From Actinomycetota bacterium (lineage in GTDB: Bacteria; Actinomycetota; UBA4738): a stretch of 20,847 bases of DNA. The notes under the pieces are model-generated. The model did not search any database. It was not told the origin of the DNA and saw only the letters and a program-made list of their open reading frames with translations. Made by a program: the position numbers and the translations under genes. The DNA lies in NCBI GenBank assembly GCA_005888465.1, contig VAYJ01000050.1, positions 2,611 to 23,457 on the forward strand, written 5' to 3'. Below, piece by piece: positions 1 to 7,181 of the stretch (position 1 is its first letter; every line of letters begins with the position of its first letter).

Positions 1-114
1 CTCGGTCCACGAAATGTTCTCCCGAGGCACCGGGATCTCCACGTCGCCTGTTGCGTAGGCGATGCGGCTCTCGATGAGGTCGATGATTCCGGTGCGCGAG
101 TCTCTTCGCGTCAC
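1..114 (-). CDS. Unknown protein, N-terminal 38 residues only (runs off left edge)
   Basis: The minus strand is open from a GTG at 114 to the window edge and reads MTRRDSRTGIIDLIES followed by RIAYATGDVEIPVPRENISWTE. Codon use is GC-rich and the reading looks protein-like, with an amphipathic helix and then a Pro-containing acidic stretch. Nothing in these 38 residues identifies a family, so no function is given. The start is the only plausible one near the 5' end, and no strong Shine-Dalgarno is visible. A palindromic 14-bp element (139-152) lies about 25 bp upstream of this start and could be an operator for the gene. This is inference only. Confidence 0.5.
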   Translation of the reverse strand, partial: MTRRDSRTGIIDLIESRIAYATGDVEIPVPRENISWTE

Positions 115-135
115 CCTGTCGAGGGTAGCGGACGG

Positions 136-152
136 TGCGGACGCTCGCGTCC
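136..152 (+). repeat. Copy 1 of a 17-bp direct repeat containing a 6-2-6 dyad
   Basis: TGCGGACGCTCGCGTCC. The core GGACGC-TC-GCGTCC has perfect 6-bp inverted arms. An identical 17-mer occurs at 367-383. It sits about 22 bp upstream of the GTG start of the leftward gene, a position suited to a repressor or activator site. Confidence 0.6.
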
Positions 153-366
153 CGCGTCTACCTCCGGTAACGTCGGCGCCTGCGGCGAAACCAGAGCACT
201 AGGTCGCGTAAGAAGGTGACCCCATAGATTCGGCCAGCCGCGGTTCCTTCGAAACCACTCGAGTCGGAGCTCGAAGAAGGTGGAGGCAGACGTCGTTTGG
301 CCTTACGTCTCCTGATTCCAGACCGGCCCATTCACAAAGTATGTCAGGGCGTGCTCCAGCCGACGA

Positions 367-383
367 TGCGGACGCTCGCGTCC
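367..383 (+). repeat. Copy 2 of the 17-bp direct repeat with dyad
   Basis: Identical 17-mer to 136-152, 231 bp away in the same orientation, again containing GGACGC-TC-GCGTCC. It lies in the same gene-free stretch, about 170 bp before the plus-strand gene that starts near 553. Confidence 0.6.
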
Positions 384-552
384 AGGGTTCAGCGTCCTAC
401 GCGGCCGGTGAGTAATGTCGAATGGTGCGACTCGTGGCGGGATGGCTCATGGTGGCAATGCTGCTATCGAGGGCTGGCAGGAATGCCTCGCGGCGTAGGG
501 GCGAAGATCTCCGTACGTCCAGAGCGCCGCCAGCCGAACCGATGTAGTCGGT

Positions 553-1499
553 GTGGCTGTCCGGGCGATACTGACCAAGCGGCGATCTGTCCCGCGCTGG
601 CTGCGACGCGCCGTCGCGCTCATGCTGATCATGACGGGGGCGTACATGCTCGTGTCCACCGCCGTGTCCCTGGTCCAAGACGCGACCGCCACGCGGCGCT
701 ACGATGCGCTCGTCCAGGGCCTGCCACCGGCGAGGATCATCGTGTGCCGAACGACCCTCGCTCCCGGCTGCCCCGCCGAGGCGGCACGACGGAGCGAGCT
801 CCCCGTCGCCTGGATGGAGCCGCCCAAGGGGTTCCATCTGAACTATGTCTCTGCTGTCGGCCCGAGCGTCGTTCCGACCGTCGACCACTACGCCTCGGAG
901 TACCTCTCTTCGAGCGACGTCGACCTGGACCTGGAGACACAGCCCTACGGCCCCTGGCAGCCTGGCAACGAGCAGCTGTTGGCGAGCTTCGTCGAGGGCA
1001 GAACGGCCGTGGAGGCGTATCGCGACCTGTACGACTATGCGCCAACCGATCCCCTTGCCCCGACATCACTGACCCTTCGATGGCAGGCGAACGGACTGCC
1101 ATACGAGCTTCACGTGAGCCCCCATGAGCTGTTCCATCAGATGTCCCTGTACCCGGCGGACTATGCGGCGATGGTCGGAGGCGTTCGGTATGCGTTCCCG
1201 GCGCTCTCAGCCTCCTCACCTGGCGCTTCGAGCTCGCCGCTTGTCACCGAACAGGCCGCCCTCGCGGTCGCTCGCCAGAACGACACCGCTTGGCGAACCG
1301 GCGACCGGGCCGGAATCGAAGCTATGACGTCTCCGTTGGCCCTCCAGGCACTCTTCGCGATTCCCGTCCGCGAGGAAGTGCGCCCACGGACGCGTGCCAG
1401 TTCTCTCAGGACGAGTACCTCTACTTTGCGAATGAGTCAGGGGACTCACTTGCGTTTCACCTGAGGATTATGGAGGGCGGCAGATTGGAGCTCGTCTGA
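553..1499 (+). pseudogene. Single-pass membrane protein of unknown function, frameshifted near its C-terminus
   Basis: A GTG at 553 begins a basic N-terminus (RAILTKRRSVPRWLRR) followed by one hydrophobic helix at about residues 21-42, then a roughly 240-residue domain that should lie outside the membrane (positive-inside rule). An ATG at 622 falls inside the helix and is less likely as start. Up to about 1370 the frame reads well (ending ALQALFAIPVREE). It then becomes Arg/Ser/Thr-rich and stops at 1464. The frame one base back carries a natural-looking tail from about 1395 to the stop at 1499 (CQFSQDEYLYFANESG, then LAFHLRIMEGGRLELV). The junction is therefore at about 1366-1395 and fits loss of one base. 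I do not recognise a domain. The gene may be decayed, or the indel may be an assembly error. Confidence 0.6.
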
Positions 1500-1626
1500 G
1501 TTGACGCTGAGCAGTGCACGCGGATCCCAGATCACCTGACGTGCACGGTGACGTCGGACAGCACACAGTAGCCGGCGTTACGCGTGCCAGTCAGTGAAGA
1601 CGTGTCGCGCCTCGGTGACCCTCACC

Positions 1627-2162
1627 TCACCCCCCGGAGCAAGAGGAGGGCACCGGGATGCCGAATCGATGGCAGAGGGCGGCCACGTCCCGATAGTCCT
1701 CTTCATCCAGGTCGTATCCCGTGTGGCCTCGCACCTGAGACTCCGGGGTCTCACACCGCACGCTCCTGCCTTCGATGGTCCCGCGTCCATCGAGTGAGCC
1801 AACTCCGAAGGGCAGGCCGCGCGCTCCGTACACCGCCCTGCCCTGTTCGTCGAGAGTCTCGGTGCTGAAGTCAACCAGATGCACGTCCACGCGCCGTCCC
1901 CTCACCTCGACCATCACCCAGTTGAACTCGTTGTCCACGCGCTCGACCTCAAAGCCCGCCACGCTCATGAGCCGTTTGTACGCCGGGGCGGCGAACTGGC
2001 GATCGTGATGTCGAGGTCTTGGTGCTCCCGCGTTTGGCATTCGAGGAGCGCATCCACTCCCCAGCCGCCGTTCAGCCACACGTCGATCCCCGCGTGTTCG
2101 AGCCTCTCAAGGATGTCGGTGACATCACCACTTTGCATTGTCCGAGCGTACTCCGTCTGCAC
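1627..2162 (-). pseudogene. Aminoglycoside/lincosamide nucleotidyltransferase-like protein, frameshifted
   Basis: Two overlapping minus-strand frames together make one protein of about 178 residues. The first (2162 to about 2005) has VWLNGGWGVDALL and TREHQDLDI, the signature of the Aminoglyc_resit/LinA-type nucleotidyltransferase fold. The Gly-Gly-Trp loop and Asp-x-Asp bind metal and NTP in this family. The second (about 2010 to 1627) continues with FEVERVDNEFNWVM, RRVDVHLVDFSTE and HTGYDLDEEDYRDVAALCHRF, the expected C-terminal half. The break is at 1997-2010 inside ATCACGATCGCCAG. Restoring one GATC would give ITIDRQF and a continuous frame. The usual LLGRQTREH is LLECQTREH here, another sign of drift. 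Start is GTG 2162 or ATG 2138; neither has a good Shine-Dalgarno. Family members include drug-modifying enzymes, but many chromosomal relatives have no known substrate. Confidence 0.75.
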
Positions 2163-2211
2163 CGTCCGGGGGGGTGGACTATGAGGCTCGGCAGCTCCCT
2201 ATCATTCGGTC

Positions 2212-2826
2212 GTGGAGATCACGCCTGAACTTGCGAATGACCTGGCCTATCCACTGAACGAATCGAGGCTGCTTGGCATCGAGCCCGACGAGGCGACACG
2301 AACTGTGAGGATCGGGTTCTCGGTCTTCACGCTTCCCGAGACGGAGACTGCGCCGCGCAGCGCCGTCGTCACGCTCCTACTCACAGGGGTTGGGCGGATC
2401 GCCGTTTCCTATCGCCTCGGCAAATGGAACGACGCGGCCGCACCGACCCAGCCACTCTCGCTGTCCGAACTCGCCGGTGCGGTCGCCGGCTTTGGGCAGC
2501 AGCCGGTCTATGGATGGGAGTTCGTCGACCCGCCTGAGGAGCGCTGGGATCACTGGCGAGAGCGCCTCAGCTTGGACGTTGACTGGGCGCAAGACGGACG
2601 CTCCCACGTGATCGACCCAGGCCAAGAGGACTGGTCGTGGGAGAAGGAACGAATCCTCGATGTACGTGTTTGTTTCGACGAGCTGACGGTCATCGACGCA
2701 GACGACGAGGAGATTCCCGTTCCGCTGTTCATCGAGCGGAGCAGGCAATGGTGGTCGGCGTTCAGCGCCGGCGACCCGCGTACCCAGGGCCATGGGATGC
2801 ATCCGCTCCGCGCCGATGGCGTGTAG
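2212..2826 (+). CDS. Unknown soluble protein, 204 residues
   Basis: The frame starts with GTG at 2212 (VEITPELANDLAYPLNES) and ends with TAG at 2824-2826. The protein is acidic, Trp-rich and soluble, with no signal peptide or membrane helix. A beta-rich N-terminal half (TRTVRIGFSVFTLPE, AVVTLLLTGVGRIAVSYRL) is followed by a helical stretch (LSELAGAVAGF) and an acidic region with DVDWAQDG and IDADDEEIPVP. The composition recalls small stand-alone cytosolic proteins of accessory regions, including immunity-type proteins, but I see no diagnostic motif and assign no function. It is divergent from the broken nucleotidyltransferase, with only about 50 bp between them for both promoters. No strong Shine-Dalgarno precedes the GTG. 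Third-position GC is a little weaker than in the genes to the right. Confidence 0.7.
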   Translation: MEITPELANDLAYPLNESRLLGIEPDEATRTVRIGFSVFTLPETETAPRSAVVTLLLTGVGRIAVSYRLGKWNDAAAPTQPLSLSELAGAVAGFGQQPVYGWEFVDPPEERWDHWRERLSLDVDWAQDGRSHVIDPGQEDWSWEKERILDVRVCFDELTVIDADDEEIPVPLFIERSRQWWSAFSAGDPRTQGHGMHPLRADGV

Positions 2827-2886
2827 CCGGTACCCGACCCCAATTGCGTTTCCGCACCGTCCCGACGATCTTGATCGGCATATCCC

Positions 2887-3063
2887 ATGGCCGCCTCCTC
2901 CTTCTTAGGGGTGGTGGGACTCGGTTCCAGCCTAGCGAAGAGGCCGACTTGCCGCGTGTTTGGCGAGGTGGATGGGCAGAGCTTCAGCGAGGCCTGGCTC
3001 TCGGCAATTGGAAGCCTGTGGGACGCGAGAACCATGTCACGGCGCTACCAGCGGCTCCTCTAG
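2887..3063 (+). CDS. Possible small ORF, 58 residues, unknown
   Basis: An ATG at 2887 opens a frame to a TAG at 3061-3063: MAASSFLGVVGLGSSLAKRP, then TCRVFGEVDGQSFSEAW and LSAIGSLWDARTMSRRYQRLL. The second half looks protein-like, with balanced composition and mostly G/C third positions. It fills the gap between the unknown gene ending at 2826 and the start of the DmdA-like gene at 3104. There is no clear Shine-Dalgarno upstream. It could be a real small protein, the C-terminal remnant of a larger lost gene, or chance. Confidence 0.25.
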   Translation: MAASSFLGVVGLGSSLAKRPTCRVFGEVDGQSFSEAWLSAIGSLWDARTMSRRYQRLL

Positions 3064-3088
3064 GATGCTGCGAGCATTGGATTCGTCG

Positions 3089-3096
3089 AAAGGAGG
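3089..3096 (+). promoter_or_regulatory. Shine-Dalgarno that fixes a TTG start
   Basis: AAAGGAGG lies 7 nt before a TTG at 3104. This near-perfect anti-16S match makes the TTG the start of the DmdA-like protein, although the frame stays open upstream to 2960. Confidence 0.8.
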
Positions 3097-3103
3097 CAGC
3101 CAG

Positions 3104-4291
3104 TTGGCTGAGGCGACGCAGATCGAACAACGACCGCGGATATTGCTGTACACGCGGATCCGAAAGGCCCCGTTCTTCTACGCCTCGCGCCGGCACGGCG
3201 TGAAGATCTACAGCGTCTACAACCACTTCTACCACCCTCGCCACTATGGGGATCCTGTCGAGGAGTACTGGCATCTCCTGAACGAGGTGACCCTATGGGA
3301 CGTGGGAGTCGAGCGGCAGATCGAGATCTCGGGCCCTGACGCCTTCACGTTCACGAACCTGCTCGTGCCAAGAGACCTCAGCAAATGCAAGGTCTCGCAG
3401 TGCAAGTACGTGTTCATCACCGCGGCCGACGGCGGCATCATCAACGATCCGGTGCTCCTGCGCACCGACCAGAACGTGTTCCGCCTATCGCTCGCGGACA
3501 GCGACGTCGACCTGTGGGCGAGGGGAGTCGCCTATCACTCGGGCCTCAACGTGAGGATCCAGGAAGTGGACATAGCCCCCGTCCAGATCCAGGGGCCGAG
3601 GGCGAAGGAAGTGATCCGCGACCTGTTCGGGCCGGAAGTTCCCGAGATCCCGTACTACGACATGGCACTCGGCCTGAAGCTCGACGGGATGGACGTCGAG
3701 GTCTCCCGCACCGGCTACAGCGGGGAGATCGGCTTCGAGATCTACCTTCACAACGCCCGTCGGGATGCCGAGAAGCTCTGGAGGGCGGTGCTCGAGGCCG
3801 GCGCGCCTCACGGGCTGCGGGTGATCGGCCCCTGCCACATCCGTCGGATCGAGGCCGGCATCCTCGCCTACGGCGCCGACATGTGGCTCGATAACAACCC
3901 GTTCGAGGTCGGGCTGGGCTACAGCTGGATGGTCGACCTCGATCAGGACGCCGACTTCATCGGCAAGGACGCCCTCAAGCGGATCAAGGAGGAGGGAGTG
4001 AAGCAGAAGCTGGTCGGCCTCGACATCGGCGGCGAGCCGCTCGGCACCTACATCGACAGCGAGATGATCGACTTCTTCCCCGTGTACGCGGAGGGTCGAG
4101 AAGTGGGCCGGGTCACCTCGTCGTGCTTCTCGCCGCGGCTCCAGAAGAACATCGGGTTCGCCATGCTGCCGGTCGAATTCGAGGAACTCGGGACTGAGCT
4201 CGAGGTCGACCACCCCGCTTCCGGCCGCGTCCGCTGCGTCGTCTCGCCGAAGCCGGCCTTCGACCCATCCAAGGAGATCCCCAAGGCGTGA
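3104..4291 (+). CDS. DmdA-like GcvT-family (folate-dependent aminomethyl/demethyl-transferase) protein
   Basis: With the TTG start the protein has 395 residues, close to DmdA and T-protein length (about 370). The GcvT N-terminal fold covers about residues 35-280 and the C-terminal barrel about 290-385. Distinctive matches to the DmdA branch are KIYSVYNHFY (34-43), LWDVGVERQIEISGPDA (64-80), LVPRDLSKCKVSQCKYV (87-103), GGIINDPVLL (110-119), ADSDVDLWARG (131-141), RTGYSGEIGFEIY (202-214) and NNPFEVGLGY (264-273). Classical glycine-cleavage T proteins have an Asp-Asp pair where this has Asn-Asp, as in DmdA. It probably moves a one-carbon unit from a methylated or aminomethyl substrate to tetrahydrofolate in the cytosol. 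The substrate is unknown: no dmdB/C/D genes and no gcvH/gcvP lie nearby, so DMSP demethylation is not supported by context. A DMSP, betaine-type or other methyl donor is possible. Confidence 0.85.
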   Translation: MAEATQIEQRPRILLYTRIRKAPFFYASRRHGVKIYSVYNHFYHPRHYGDPVEEYWHLLNEVTLWDVGVERQIEISGPDAFTFTNLLVPRDLSKCKVSQCKYVFITAADGGIINDPVLLRTDQNVFRLSLADSDVDLWARGVAYHSGLNVRIQEVDIAPVQIQGPRAKEVIRDLFGPEVPEIPYYDMALGLKLDGMDVEVSRTGYSGEIGFEIYLHNARRDAEKLWRAVLEAGAPHGLRVIGPCHIRRIEAGILAYGADMWLDNNPFEVGLGYSWMVDLDQDADFIGKDALKRIKEEGVKQKLVGLDIGGEPLGTYIDSEMIDFFPVYAEGREVGRVTSSCFSPRLQKNIGFAMLPVEFEELGTELEVDHPASGRVRCVVSPKPAFDPSKEIPKA

Positions 4292-4389
4292 GGGACGCTC
4301 CGGGGCCTAGGCACTCCGGGTCCAGGCTGCCACCGGGGCCCAACTCTGGACGGCAATTGTTCGCGGGCGCCCGAAGCACGACAGGGTGG

Positions 4390-4465
4390 TGGCGCCCCCG
4401 GCAGGAATCGAACCTGCGACACCAGGTTTAGGAAACCTGTGCTCTATCCACTGAGCTACGGGGGC
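4390..4465 (-). tRNA. tRNA-Arg (anticodon CCU)
   Basis: The minus strand folds as a complete cloverleaf. The acceptor stem is GCCCCCG paired with CGGGGGC, then discriminator G and an encoded CCA (4390-4392). The D arm is GCTC-AGTGGAT-AGAGC. The anticodon stem CAGGT/ACCTG encloses the loop TTCCTAA, which gives anticodon CCU, read as Arg on AGG codons. The T arm is GCAGG-TTCGATT-CCTGC. The 76-nt length fits. It is convergent with the DmdA-like gene and divergent from the cyclase gene. I found no second copy of its 3' end in the window, so there is no sign of integration here. Confidence 0.97.
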
Positions 4466-4497
4466 ACGGGGCCCGGAGAGCGAGTCTAGTCAAGCGT

Positions 4498-4503
4498 TAC
4501 AGT
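4498..4503 (+). promoter_or_regulatory. Possible -10 element for a leaderless cyclase-STAND transcript
   Basis: TACAGT fits the actinobacterial TANNNT -10 pattern and ends 11 nt before the ATG at 4515. No Shine-Dalgarno precedes that ATG, so a leaderless mRNA would fit. No convincing -35 hexamer is visible at the right distance, so this stays tentative. Confidence 0.25.
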
Positions 4504-4514
4504 ACCGGGCACCC

Positions 4515-7142
4515 ATGCCTGAGCTCCCGACGGGCACCGTCACGTTCCTCTTCACCGACATCGAGGGCTCGACCCGGCTGCTGCAGGAGATCGGGGAGCG
4601 CTACACCGACGCGCTCGACGAGCACGCCGACATCCTTCGCGGGGCCATTACGGCCGCAGGTGGCGTCGAGGTCGGCACGTACGGCGATTCGTTCTTTGCG
4701 GTGTTCCGCGAGCCCATGGAAGGCGTGGTGGCGGCGGTCGAGGCGCAGCGGGCGCTCGCCGCGCACCCCTGGGCCCACGGGGCGCCGGTGCGCGTTCGCA
4801 TGGGCCTGCACACCGGCCGAGGGGACCGCGGCCGCGAGGGATATGTGGGCATCGACGTGCACCGCGCCGCGCGGATCGCCGATGCGGCGCACGGCGGGCA
4901 GATCCTCTTGTCGGATGCGACGGCGGGGCTGGTCGAGCCCGGGCTGGGACCGGGGCTGCGCGTGCGTGACCTCGGGGAGCATCGGCTCAAGGACCTCGCC
5001 GACACCGAGCGCCTGCACCAGTTGGACATCGAAGGACTCCCATCGGAGTTCCCGCCGCCGCGTTCGATCAGAGCCCGGCCGAGCAACCTCCCGGCAGAGC
5101 TCACGTCCTTCGTCGGGCGCGAATCGGAGATCGCCGAGGTCGAGCGGCTCCTCGAGAGCAGCCGACTGGTCACGCTGACCGGCCCGGGAGGGAGCGGCAA
5201 GACCCGTCTCGCGGTCCGCGCGGCGGCGAACGTGGAGGGGTCCTTCCCCGACGGCGTGTGCTTCGTCGACCTCTCGGGCGTGCGGGATCCGGCGCTCGTG
5301 GGCTCGACGATCGCCAAGGCGCTCGCCATCCCCGAGGACGGCGGGCGCCCCGTCCTTGAGGCGGTGAAGGAGTACCTGCGCGATCGGGCGGTCCTGCTCA
5401 TCCTGGACAACTTCGAGCAGGTGCTGAACGCAGCCCCGCTCGTCGAGGAGCTCCTCGAGGCGGCGTCCCGTTCGAAGGTGCTCGTCACGTCGCGCATCGT
5501 GCTCGCGGCTCGTGGGGAGCACGAGTTCCTGGTGCCGCCCCTCGCACCGCCCGATCCCGGCCGCGTCCTCGATCTGGCCGCATTTCGCGACGTGGAGGCC
5601 GTGCGACTGTTCGCCGACCGCGCGCGAGCGGTCGTCCCCGACTTCCGGGTCGATGCGGCGAACGCGCCGGCCGTGGCGGCGATCACTGCGGGGCTCGACG
5701 GGTTACCCCTCGCGATCGAGCTCGCCGCCACGCGCCTGAAGGTGCTCTCGCCGCAGCAGGTCCAAGTCCGGCTCGTCGATCGCCTCGGGCTACTGTCGTC
5801 GCGATCGCGCACGCTCCCGGAGCGGCAACGAACGCTTCGCGCGACGATCGAGTGGAGTTACGAGCTGCTCGAGGAGACGGAGCGGGAGCTCTTCGTGCGC
5901 CTGTCGATCTTCAGCGGCGGATGGACGCTCGGTTCGGCCGAGGAAGTCTGCGATCCCGAGGCGATCGGCCTGGCCGTCCTAGACGGCCTCTCCTCGCTTG
6001 TCGACAAGTCGCTGGTACGACGGATCGACGACGGCGCGGAAGTGCGGTTCGTGATGCTCGAGACGATCCGGGAGTTCGGGCAGCTCCAGCTCACCGAGCG
6101 CGGGGCGCTCGAATCCATGCTCGAGCGTCACGGCGAGCACTTCCTGAGCCTGGCGATCGAGGCGGAGCCGCATCTCATCGCGGCGGATCAAGCCGAATGG
6201 CTGGACCGCTGCGACGTCGAGCGCGGGAACCTCCGCGAGGCGCTCCGGTGGGCCGTGGAGACGGGCCGGGTCGACCGCGCGCAGGAGGCGGCAGGTGCGC
6301 TCTGGCGGTTCTGGCACCAGCGCGGGCACATCGAAGAGGGCGCTCGGTGGTTTCGGGAGATCCTCGCCCTGCCGTCAGGGCAGCGGGCCACCGCGGCGCG
6401 CGCCAAAGCGCTGATCGGTGCCGGGGGGATCGCGTGGTGGGAGCGCGATCGCGAGACCGCGCGCCGGTGCTACTCGGAGGCCGTCGACATCGAACGAGCC
6501 CTGGGCGATCCCGAGCGGATCGCCGAGGCGCTGTACAACTACGCCTTCGTCGTCGCCGGCGACGACATCGAGGAGGCGGCGCAGTTGTTCGATGAGGCCC
6601 TCGATCTCTTCCGACGAGCGGGCGACGAGCGCGGGATCGCCCGGACGCTCGCGACGCTCGTGATCCGGGACGCCCAGGCGGGACGCTGGTCGAAGGTCGC
6701 CGAGAGCCTCGAAGAGGCCGTCGCGATCCTGCGGCGGGCCGGAGATCAGCTGCAGCTCGCGTTCGACCTGGTCTGGCTCGGCTTCGCCTACGGCCGGCTG
6801 GGAAAGTCCGGCGAGGCCCGTTCCGCGGCGATCGAGGCCCTGGGCCTGTTCCGGGCGGTCGACAACGCGACCGGCATCGGGATCGCCCTCACCAACCTCG
6901 CGTTCCTCGCGACCTGGGAGGGCCGGCACGAGGACGCGGTCCGCCTCGCCGCGGCGGCGGAGCAGGTGAAGCTGCAGGTGGGTGGCCCGCCCGGCGGCTT
7001 CGCGGGGATCCTCGAGGACGATCCGGCCGAGGAGGCGCGGGCTCACGTGGATCCCGAGACGGCCCGCCGGGCCTGGGACGAGGGATCCGCCATGGCGCTC
7101 GAGGACGTGGCCCGTCTCGCGGCCGGTGAGGCCCGACTCTAG
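4515..7142 (+). CDS. Class III nucleotidyl cyclase / STAND (NB-ARC-type) ATPase / TPR signalling protein
   Basis: 875 residues in three parts. The cyclase domain is about residues 5-175, with FTDIEGST (metal-binding D15), TYGDSFF (second metal D58), and VHRAARIADAAHGGQILLS around 115-133. The STAND ATPase is about 195-510, with Walker A GPGGSGKT (223-230), Walker B LLILDNFE (294-301), an arginine-type sensor LVTSR (323-327) and GLPLA (396-400). Helical TPR-like repeats run from about 590 to 835. Such proteins couple nucleotide-driven oligomerisation to an N-terminal output. Here that would be cAMP or cGMP synthesis in the cytosol. The position usually held by a substrate-specifying Lys is Gly54, and the usual Asn before the transition-state Arg is His116, so cyclase activity and specificity are uncertain. 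The gene is monocistronic by position. It has no C-terminal LuxR-type HTH, which many related ATPases carry. Confidence 0.9.
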   Translation: MPELPTGTVTFLFTDIEGSTRLLQEIGERYTDALDEHADILRGAITAAGGVEVGTYGDSFFAVFREPMEGVVAAVEAQRALAAHPWAHGAPVRVRMGLHTGRGDRGREGYVGIDVHRAARIADAAHGGQILLSDATAGLVEPGLGPGLRVRDLGEHRLKDLADTERLHQLDIEGLPSEFPPPRSIRARPSNLPAELTSFVGRESEIAEVERLLESSRLVTLTGPGGSGKTRLAVRAAANVEGSFPDGVCFVDLSGVRDPALVGSTIAKALAIPEDGGRPVLEAVKEYLRDRAVLLILDNFEQVLNAAPLVEELLEAASRSKVLVTSRIVLAARGEHEFLVPPLAPPDPGRVLDLAAFRDVEAVRLFADRARAVVPDFRVDAANAPAVAAITAGLDGLPLAIELAATRLKVLSPQQVQVRLVDRLGLLSSRSRTLPERQRTLRATIEWSYELLEETERELFVRLSIFSGGWTLGSAEEVCDPEAIGLAVLDGLSSLVDKSLVRRIDDGAEVRFVMLETIREFGQLQLTERGALESMLERHGEHFLSLAIEAEPHLIAADQAEWLDRCDVERGNLREALRWAVETGRVDRAQEAAGALWRFWHQRGHIEEGARWFREILALPSGQRATAARAKALIGAGGIAWWERDRETARRCYSEAVDIERALGDPERIAEALYNYAFVVAGDDIEEAAQLFDEALDLFRRAGDERGIARTLATLVIRDAQAGRWSKVAESLEEAVAILRRAGDQLQLAFDLVWLGFAYGRLGKSGEARSAAIEALGLFRAVDNATGIGIALTNLAFLATWEGRHEDAVRLAAAAEQVKLQVGGPPGGFAGILEDDPAEEARAHVDPETARRAWDEGSAMALEDVARLAAGEARL

Positions 7143-7181
7143 ACTCGGGCGTGCATTCGAAGGTGTGAGGAGGTCAACGTG

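Larger units (their letters stand above)
115..552. other. Gene-free stretch
   Basis: About 440 bp without a convincing gene. The long plus-strand frame that begins at 297 is rich in Arg, Pro and Cys and turns into a shadow of the gene at 553. The only structure I see is the 17-bp repeated dyad listed separately (136-152 and 367-383). The stretch separates the leftward gene at the window edge from the rightward gene at 553, so promoters for both should lie here, but I cannot place convincing -35/-10 pairs. Confidence 0.5.

Noticed and set aside
297..1127. 276-residue plus-strand frame
   Set aside because: Rich in Arg, Pro, Trp and Cys and overlapping the better 553 gene; reads as a shadow frame.
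2550..2888. Minus-strand ATG at 2888 behind AAGGAGGAGG
   Set aside because: The Shine-Dalgarno is striking, but the frame is antisense to the 2212 gene and becomes Ser/Arg-rich; probably chance or an orphan gene start.
1..2900. Integron cassette array
   Set aside because: Small genes on both strands and a drug-modification-like gene suggested it, but no attC-type core sites or integrase are visible.
2960..3103. N-terminal extension of the DmdA-like protein
   Set aside because: No homologous character and no ribosome site; the strong AAAGGAGG fixes TTG 3104.
4300..4390. tRNA-Arg 3' end as an integration site
   Set aside because: No repeat of the tRNA end, no integrase and no phage gene in the window.
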